A program made the translations under genes and the position numbers. Below are positions 32,726 through 37,797 of a stretch of 37,797 nucleotides of DNA, piece after piece. The DNA is taken from assembly GCF_013300825.1 (NCBI RefSeq), contig NZ_JAAIMY010000029.1, positions 1 through 37,797 of the forward strand. The letters are read 5' to 3'. Source of the stretch: Blautia wexlerae. GTDB taxonomy: Bacteria; Bacillota; Clostridia; Lachnospirales; Lachnospiraceae. Each line of letters opens with the position of its first letter. The first letter of the stretch is position 1. The notes below the pieces were generated by a model, which was given only the letters and a program-made list of their open reading frames with translations, made no database searches and was not told where the DNA came from.

Positions 32726-32802
32726 TTTTTCATCTGCGGCGTTGTCGTCAATCGGCGTAGCCACCGCTACACCTCATTTCTCCGCCTTGCAGCTGAAGAA
32801 AT
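32726..32802. repeat. Palindromic intergenic element
   Basis: The outer arms (ATTTTTCATCTGCGGCG from 32726; CGCC, GCAGCTGAAGAAAT up to 32802) are imperfect inverted repeats, and the centre folds again (GTAGC 32756-32761 region with GCTAC). The block is G+C-richer than its surroundings and noncoding. Its make-up resembles short dispersed palindromic repeats of clostridial genomes, but only one copy is in the window. The flanking bases to 32899 hold no gene. Confidence 0.4.
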
Positions 32803-32899
32803 CATCCTGCGTCAATATAACAGAAACTTAATTTTCGCTGTACTAGTATCTTGTAGAGTCTGACTCTTGCGATTTCTTATACATGTTTTTCAGATGCTA

Positions 32900-34480
32900 T
32901 TACACTTTTTCAATTATGCACAAATGCTTTTTACTTTTCTTGTCATAATTAATTCTCACAAGCAAAATATCACCGGTATAATCTGAAATCGAGGATGGGT
33001 ATTTTCTGTCTTTAATCTGCTGTATTGCCGTCTGCACTTTCTGGTTCCACTTCAGTTCAACAACCAATGCAGGATAAGCACTTTTATATTCAGGCTTAGG
33101 GACAAAAATAAAATCTGCAAATCCGCGTCCTGTAGGAAATTCACGAACCGGTTTAAAATAATACTGCATGGTTCCCAGATAGGCAATGGCTAATACGCTG
33201 CTTAATGAATTTTCATCATGATACCTGATGACAGAAGCGTATTCATTATGAATTTTCTCAATTTGTGCAGCAACTGTTTCGTTATCCATATCCAGCGTTG
33301 CATCAAGTAAAGTCTCTGATTCCTGTTGGAACATAAGCATTTCATTCCATGACTTACTTTTTACAGCATTAGTCAGTTCCTGACGGATTTCTTCATTGGG
33401 AACAAAAGCAATTTTTTCTGTCTGATCATATCCAAGATATCCCAGATGGATCATATAAGTCAGTACATCATCCTTACTTTGAATATTAACAGTGTCATTT
33501 TTGAATGTTGCTGTATTAACTTTGACAGATGAGCCGGAAAGCATTTCAATGATTGCTGTTTTCAAGCCATCATAATTCATGTTGATAAAAGGCACAATCG
33601 CTTCATAAGAGGCTGTTTCCGACCAGTAACTCTTATATTCTCCTTTCAGCATTACGCTAACAACAGCTCTGGGATTATAAACCTGGTAATCTTTCAGCAG
33701 ATATCCATCATACCATTTCTTTACCTTATCAAAATCCCGATGGTACTTATCTGACAGCTTTTGTACTTCAGCTTCCGTAAATCCGATATACTGCGCCAGA
33801 ATACTTGGACTTACCATGGTAAATTCATCAAAATTGTTTAAGGCAGACTGAGTTTTTTCCTTTTTAATTGGCAAAATACCTGTAAGATATGCAAGCTGAA
33901 TATACTTTGTAGGCTCTGTCCCTTTAAAAATACCACGTAAGAAGCGGATATACTCATTCTGGATATCCTCTTTTGCAGCTTCATCACGAATCAGAACATC
34001 CCATTCATCAATAATTACAATAAACTTTCTGCCAGTTACAGTATTGATCCGTGCCAGTGTCTCTGCCAGGGAATGATTTTCTGCCGGAAGTACATCAGGA
34101 TAGTATTCTCTCAATTCTGAAATTGTCTTTTCTGAAATATAAGAAACAACTTTCTCAGGACCATTGGCAGGCCCCATGCACCATTGAATATCCCAATGAA
34201 TCACATCATACTGATTCAGATGTTTTCTAAAATCTTCTGCCTGACTGATTTCCAGCCTGGAAAACATTTCTTCTGAATTGCATCCTTTGCTGTAATACGC
34301 TGTAAGCATATTTGCAGTAACAGATTTTCCAAATCTTCTTGGACGACTATTGCATATAAATGCATCTGTTGACCCCAGAACACTGTTTGTATAATTGAGG
34401 ATTCCACTTTTATCAACATAGATTCTTGCATTCAAAGCTGCCTGAAATGCCAGATTATCAGGATTAACAAACATTCCCAT
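32900..34480 (-). CDS. AAA-ATPase-like protein with C-terminal PD-(D/E)XK nuclease domain
   Basis: About 526 residues of the paired AAA-ATPase-like (PF09820) and PDDEXK nuclease-like (PF08011) family. The N-terminus FVNPDNLAFQAALNARIYVDKSG is typical. The Walker A is the family variant SRPRRFGKSVTANM, the Walker B FIVIIDEWD. The C-terminal nuclease motif is GRGFADFIFVP then ALVVELKWN (D..ExK). These proteins are plentiful in gut Firmicutes and Bacteroidetes, often near mobile DNA, and their biological role is not settled. The first ATG at 34492 reads MWVNMGMF; I prefer the ATG at 34480 because family members start MGxFxNPDN. A long A/T-ended hairpin lies just upstream (34511-34574). Confidence 0.85.
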   Translation of the reverse strand: MGMFVNPDNLAFQAALNARIYVDKSGILNYTNSVLGSTDAFICNSRPRRFGKSVTANMLTAYYSKGCNSEEMFSRLEISQAEDFRKHLNQYDVIHWDIQWCMGPANGPEKVVSYISEKTISELREYYPDVLPAENHSLAETLARINTVTGRKFIVIIDEWDVLIRDEAAKEDIQNEYIRFLRGIFKGTEPTKYIQLAYLTGILPIKKEKTQSALNNFDEFTMVSPSILAQYIGFTEAEVQKLSDKYHRDFDKVKKWYDGYLLKDYQVYNPRAVVSVMLKGEYKSYWSETASYEAIVPFINMNYDGLKTAIIEMLSGSSVKVNTATFKNDTVNIQSKDDVLTYMIHLGYLGYDQTEKIAFVPNEEIRQELTNAVKSKSWNEMLMFQQESETLLDATLDMDNETVAAQIEKIHNEYASVIRYHDENSLSSVLAIAYLGTMQYYFKPVREFPTGRGFADFIFVPKPEYKSAYPALVVELKWNQKVQTAIQQIKDRKYPSSISDYTGDILLVRINYDKKSKKHLCIIEKV

Positions 34481-34510
34481 ATTGACCCACATCCATTTCT
34501 TTAAATAATT

Positions 34511-34574
34511 GCAAAAAAGGTTTCAAATTATCAGAACTCTTGATGAGATAATGATAACATGAAACCTTTTTTGC
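34511..34574. terminator. Perfect 15-bp hairpin with long loop upstream of the AAA/nuclease gene
   Basis: 34511-34525 pairs perfectly with 34560-34574 (GCAAAAAAGGTTTCA arms) around a 34-base loop. With AAAAAAGG...CCTTTTTT it can act as an intrinsic terminator in either direction. It ends 17 bases from the preferred promoter-proximal side of the ATPase/nuclease gene, so it could also be part of that gene's 5' leader. Confidence 0.55.
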
Positions 34575-34961
34575 GTAAAGCGGTATGTTAGATTTACGTA
34601 TTCAGCATATTTTTCATCTGGCTATCTTATATTTCTCAGATGTGGCATTGAATGCCACAATCATACCTTTTCGAAAAAAGTATCCGATCATTCCGGATTA
34701 AAGATCTCGTTGCAGGTCATAACCGTAGCCCCTTTTCCGCCAGACCTTGTAGGCGCTATAGAGTAGAGCCTACAAAGTTCATCGTTTGCTACTGTCCAGC
34801 AGAAGGCATATGTTGCAGAATTATACTTCGGTCTGGAATGCTACATCAAATTGGAGACGATAAATGGAAATCTTAACTTCGATGTTTGGCTTAGAGCAAT
34901 TTTTATGATTTCTTTAGAGAACTTTAAGGACGCGTTTATTCATTTTATTCGTATCTCATAG
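34575..34961. other. Gene-poor stretch with hairpins and a possible coding remnant
   Basis: It contains the near-perfect palindrome GTGGCATT/AATGCCAC (34642-34658) and an 8-bp hairpin TTGTAGGC/GCCTACAA (34747-34775). On the plus strand 34767-34961 is open for 64 codons and reads with protein-like composition (FATVQQKAYVAELYFGLEC at its start, then YIKLETINGNLNFDVWLRAI) up to a stop at the intron boundary. No start codon or family is recognised; a remnant interrupted by the intron, or chance, are both possible. Confidence 0.3.
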
Positions 34962-35284
34962 GTCGAGTAGGTGCACCCCTTACGGTCGTACACCCCTCAC
35001 AGAATTCCGGACGTACGGCTTTCCCGCATCCGGCTCTTTGCGAAACGAATCGTTCACATTATCATTCGTATATATTGACATATATCCGGGGTCTTACCAG
35101 TGGATAGCTGTTATCCAGCATATTTAGAAATTCTACCCAATTATAGCTTTTCTTCTGGCTTCTCCGGTTCAGGCAGTAGAACAGGCTTCTCATGATGGGT
35201 ACTTCATAGAGTCTGCCCTAGTAGCGGCCTTTGGACTCCTTCCGGATCCACAAATCTATCAGGATCCCGGTGACCTCTTAAAAC
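34962..35284 (-). mobile_element. 3' remnant of a group II intron (maturase tail, domains V and VI)
   Basis: On the minus strand 35217-35062 encodes GRLYEVPIMRSLFYCLNRRS then QKKSYNWVEF and PLVRPRIYVNIYE with a stop, the C-terminus of an LtrA-type reverse transcriptase/maturase. A TAG at 35220-35218 interrupts the frame upstream. Next comes domain V (35036-35002): GAGCCGGATGCGG, a GAAA tetraloop, and the complementary strand ACGTCCGG with the expected bulge. Domain VI follows (about 35000-34962): a stem GGTGTAC/GTGCACC capped by a GTAA loop and a trailing CTACTCGAC typical of the intron 3' end. The 5' four-fifths of the intron is missing, so it cannot splice or move. It abuts the end of the TOPRIM-like gene. 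Confidence 0.75.
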
Positions 35285-35986
35285 TTACAAATACGGATTT
35301 TCCTTAAAATAAATATGTAAATTCGAATGTCGTTCCAGAGAATGAAGTTCCTCTTTTATATATTTCCATGAAGCAGGAAAACTATCTGGGCATCCATTCA
35401 CCACATCACTCTCCAAATATTTTATAAACAGCTTTTCGTGGCCTTCAAACATTTCGTAAAATTTGATTGAATAAAGTTCTTTTTCCTCATCCGTTAGATT
35501 CTGCTTATTATAAAGTGCGTGATCTAAATTGGAAGACATAAAATAACATTTATAAGAAATTCCTTTAATGTCGGATAATTTCAAAAGCTTATTCATCATG
35601 CTACTTTTCCATTCATTTCTTCTTACCACTTTTTCCCTATCCTTGCAAGATATTTCTTCCGTAGTATAATAAAATTCTTTTGTCTCACCTGTAACAATTG
35701 CACTTTCCGGAATGTAAGTTCCATCTGTATCAAAAATCTGTACAATCTGCCATATATCGTTTTTATTCAATTTTTTCTCTTTCCGATAGGATTCTACTTT
35801 TTCGTAGATAGTCTGCACTACCTCATTTAAAGTCAATGTTTCGTCACTTGTCACATCCCCTCTGGTAAATTCAAACGTAACGTTCTTATGTTTATATATT
35901 ACCTGAAAAATATGTTCTAAAGCTTTTTTATCCGATTTTCCTTCAACAATAAATATTACTGCTTTCTTTGTTGTTTTTTTAGCCAT
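35285..35986 (-). CDS. TOPRIM-like protein, putative effector of a two-gene defence module
   Basis: 233 residues from the chosen ATG. The N-terminus KKAVIFIVEGKSDKKALEHIF carries the TOPRIM-type Glu (VEGxSD), and about 70 residues later WQIVQIFDTDGTYIPE carries the acidic DxD motif. The rest (SYKCYFMSSNLDHALYNKQN and a helical C-terminus) I do not recognise as a named domain, though the overall plan recalls DUF4435/AriB-like and other TOPRIM nucleases encoded beside ABC-type ATPases. The ATG at 35986 has GAGGGG nine bases upstream, while the ATG at 35995 abuts it. It follows the ATPase gene by about 30 bases and shares its low G+C content. Nuclease activity is inferred only. Confidence 0.6.
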   Translation of the reverse strand: MAKKTTKKAVIFIVEGKSDKKALEHIFQVIYKHKNVTFEFTRGDVTSDETLTLNEVVQTIYEKVESYRKEKKLNKNDIWQIVQIFDTDGTYIPESAIVTGETKEFYYTTEEISCKDREKVVRRNEWKSSMMNKLLKLSDIKGISYKCYFMSSNLDHALYNKQNLTDEEKELYSIKFYEMFEGHEKLFIKYLESDVVNGCPDSFPASWKYIKEELHSLERHSNLHIYFKENPYL

Positions 35987-36016
35987 AGGAAACATCCCCT
36001 CTCTACTGTGCTTTCA

Positions 36017-37480
36017 TTACAGATCAACTTCATTCAGAAGCTTTTTAAAGGCATCTGACATTTCTATTTCAACCTCTTCCTCTCCCTGGGCTGCACGTCG
36101 GAAAGCATATCCCATGGCTTGAAGTTCTGTCTCATCGTACAGTTCTTCTTTTTGTCCACCAAGTGTAATCGTTCTGATATAAAAATCTCTTCTGTTATGA
36201 TTTTTTTCTACTCCTACCAGACGGATATACCTGTTTTTAGGATTAATTGTTGAGCATACAATATTTTTATTTGGAAGTTTTTCCAATATGCGAAGATTAT
36301 GCGAAGTGAATATCAATTGTCCCTTTGCGTCCTCATTCAACATTCCCAGCATTTCTCCTAATAAATACTCAAAGATCCCGGAATCAAGTTCATCCACTAC
36401 AAGACATACTTCTGGCGAATTATATAATGCAATCAAATACTGTAAAAGAGAAATGATTCGTTTGATTCCCTCTGATTCATATTTTGTTAAAAATTTCTTC
36501 CCATCACGGTTTGAATATACTTCCACCTGCAAATATTTGTTTCCATCTGATTTTATTTCCTCATTACATACTGATAACTCTATAGATAATTTCGGAATAA
36601 TAGATTTGATAGCAATATTAATAGAAGCAATGACAGGTTTCAGTTGTTCATAAATTTCTTCTGGTACTTCTCCCCTTCCCATCATTACAAGTGGAAGACA
36701 TCCTTGTGTAATCATGTTTCCCTTTTCCCGATGAACATTAAGCGGAATGATGTTGCTATTTATAGCACCTAATTGATTTACCTTTACCACCTGAAAACAA
36801 GCTCTTCCAAAATGAATTAAACTTTGAATAATATTTCTAAAATCTTCTTCACCATTTACTCCGCTTTGATTTCCTAACATACTCTTCAAAATCAAATCGT
36901 TAAAGAAAATAGATACATTCTTCTGTGCACAATATACAGCCAGATTTTTAAGCATACCCATTTTTTCAAAGAAATCAATTCTTTTAGATTCAATATCCGG
37001 ATCCACATTATTTATAATTGCATCACTATCATAATACGGATTCGAGAACTGTACTCTTCTTTCATTTTTCCATCCGGAACCTTTTTCTTCAAAGGAAAGT
37101 GATTCTGTTTTTAGAAAAATTTTCTTTTCTCCCGTATCCACTGCAAAAGTAGCATCATATACTGCTTTGTATTTTATATTACCTTTCTCAATAAAAAAGA
37201 TTGTTTTAATTGCAGTATCTCCCTTGTCGCTGAGCAAACCTTCATAGCTATCAAATGGAATTTCCATTCCACTAAGTACATATTTTAATATATCAAGAGC
37301 TTCAACCAATGCTGTTTTTCCAGATCCGTTTTGTCCATATATTCCTACAATATCATTCTCAGTAATACAAGCGTTTTTTTGCACACTGCTATAATTCATG
37401 TACTTAATTTTTCCATACTCTACGTTCTTAAAATTTATCAGTTCGTTTTGTATAATTCGTACTAATCTTTTTTCTCTCAT
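36017..37480 (-). CDS. ABC-type (AAA15/OLD-like) ATPase, putative sensor of a two-gene defence module
   Basis: 487 residues. Walker A GIYGQNGSGKTALVEAL near residue 47; a long insertion with coiled and beta segments (100-330) as in SMC/OLD-type ATPases; a signature-like YESEGIKRIISLLQYL near 340; Walker B VCLVVDELDSG near 365; and an H-loop FTSHNLRILEKL near 393. The fold is the AAA_15/AAA_21 class found in RloA, AriA (PARIS), Septu and OLD proteins. Paired with a TOPRIM-like gene, it probably senses an invader and controls the partner. AAAGGAAG precedes the ATG and a near-consensus promoter is at 37566-37594. More A+T-rich than the core genes, consistent with acquisition. Confidence 0.8.
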   Translation of the reverse strand: MREKRLVRIIQNELINFKNVEYGKIKYMNYSSVQKNACITENDIVGIYGQNGSGKTALVEALDILKYVLSGMEIPFDSYEGLLSDKGDTAIKTIFFIEKGNIKYKAVYDATFAVDTGEKKIFLKTESLSFEEKGSGWKNERRVQFSNPYYDSDAIINNVDPDIESKRIDFFEKMGMLKNLAVYCAQKNVSIFFNDLILKSMLGNQSGVNGEEDFRNIIQSLIHFGRACFQVVKVNQLGAINSNIIPLNVHREKGNMITQGCLPLVMMGRGEVPEEIYEQLKPVIASINIAIKSIIPKLSIELSVCNEEIKSDGNKYLQVEVYSNRDGKKFLTKYESEGIKRIISLLQYLIALYNSPEVCLVVDELDSGIFEYLLGEMLGMLNEDAKGQLIFTSHNLRILEKLPNKNIVCSTINPKNRYIRLVGVEKNHNRRDFYIRTITLGGQKEELYDETELQAMGYAFRRAAQGEEEVEIEMSDAFKKLLNEVDL

Positions 37481-37565
37481 ATTCTTTGCTTCCTTTACAA
37501 TAAGATTTACTACGTTTCTATTATTTGTATGTGTTTGGTTTTTTATTCATTCATTTTACCTTAAA

Positions 37566-37594
37566 ATTATATATCAATCCATACATTTTGTCCA
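37566..37594 (-). promoter_or_regulatory. Strong promoter of the ATPase/TOPRIM module
   Basis: On the minus strand TGGACA (37594-37589), exactly 17 bases, TATAAT (37571-37566). The leader to the ATG at 37480 is about 80 bases. One mismatch to consensus in all, so the module is probably expressed constitutively at a fair level. Confidence 0.6.
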
Positions 37595-37661
37595 GTTTCA
37601 AAATTTTTATTTTATGATTTTCCTTCATACAGCAACAAAGAATGTGAACTTCCAGAAATCC

Positions 37662-37733
37662 TTAATTTTCAGCCCGAAATAGCCCTAAAAGCATCTCCGG
37701 CTGGAAATCTGCAAAATAGTATTCCGTTAACAT
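37662..37733 (-). CDS. Possible 23-residue small protein
   Basis: ATG at 37733 with GAGGTG seven bases upstream, reading MLTEYYFADFQPEMLLGLFR and a short end, stop at 37662. It starts five bases after the stop of the gene running off the right edge, so it could be a real small gene in that unit, a fragment, or chance. Confidence 0.25.
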   Translation of the reverse strand: MLTEYYFADFQPEMLLGLFRAEN

Positions 37734-37737
37734 TTGG

Positions 37738-37797
37738 TCACACCTCTTCAGATTTACTGTGCAGGTACTGCATGATTTCTTCATAGCTCCGTCCACT
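37738..37797 (-). CDS. C-terminal end of a gene entering from the right edge
   Basis: The minus strand reads SGRSYEEIMQYLHSKSEEV and stops at 37738. Only 19 residues are visible; no family can be named. The helical end and the following ribosome binding site suggest genuine coding. Confidence 0.4.
   Translation of the reverse strand, partial: SGRSYEEIMQYLHSKSEEV

Noticed and set aside
34652..34876. 74-codon plus-strand open frame in the gene-poor region
   Set aside because: No ribosome binding site, crosses the TTGTAGGC hairpin, and a different frame looks more protein-like.
37398..37682. 94-codon hydrophobic plus-strand open frame
   Set aside because: Overlaps the start and promoter of the ATPase on the other strand; composition is explained by A+T-rich antisense sequence.
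1..37797. CRISPR array, complete insertion sequence, prophage or conjugative genes
   Set aside because: No regularly spaced repeats, no intact transposase or integrase and no phage or conjugation proteins were found on either strand.

Overview
The window reads as chromosomal DNA of a low-to-mid GC gut Firmicute of the Lachnospiraceae type (Blautia/Ruminococcus-like). Grounds: AGGAGG-type ribosome binding sites, intrinsic terminators, Clostridia-style secreted proteins (PT-rich NlpC/P60, LRR plus CAP plus InlB-type repeat, CW-repeat polysaccharide deacetylase), many GGDEF proteins, a strictly anaerobic style molybdenum hydroxylase, and relics of Rpn-type nuclease genes common in that family. 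The species cannot be fixed from sequence alone. Most genes lie on the minus strand.

Layout. 1-4.5 kb: start of a divergent gene, a lone PduL-type phosphotransacylase, an Rpn-type relic, a membrane diguanylate cyclase, a collapsed sensor kinase (PAS joined to a receiver tail), and a type IV pilin-like gene whose start is off frame at an A7 tract. 4.5-10 kb: a GGDEF-REC-HD-GYP protein, a secreted serine-hydrolase-like protein with an Ig-like tail, a chimeric Rpn/Doc toxin relic, and a broken small secreted-protein-like gene. 10-14 kb: NlpC/P60 hydrolase, zinc-dependent phospholipase-like protein, small conserved protein, Uma2-like nuclease. 14-18 kb: core genes rluF-like, ligA and metA in one minus-strand run. 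18-20.5 kb: peptidoglycan/polysaccharide deacetylase, SH3 membrane protein, tRNA-Arg(CCG). 20.7-27.9 kb: a tightly packed six-gene run (three molybdenum hydroxylase subunits, two membrane proteins, an NhaC-type antiporter). 28.5-32.7 kb: cytidylate-kinase-like protein, DUF362 protein, LRR-CAP secreted protein. 32.7-37.8 kb: an A+T-rich accessory zone with a palindromic intergenic element, an AAA-ATPase/PD-(D/E)XK protein, the 3' remnant of a group II intron, and a two-gene ATPase plus TOPRIM-like module with its own strong promoter.

How the parts fit. Two c-di-GMP enzymes flank the pilin-like gene, so surface or adhesion control by c-di-GMP is a reasonable but unproven link. The strongest candidate for an undescribed system is the ATPase/TOPRIM pair at 35285-37480. 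It resembles two-gene anti-phage modules such as PARIS (AriA/AriB) in architecture and gene sizes, and it sits beside mobile-element debris. Several genes are decayed in informative ways (in-frame collapse, chimeric joins, one-base frameshifts), which marks 1-10 kb as a region of gene turnover.
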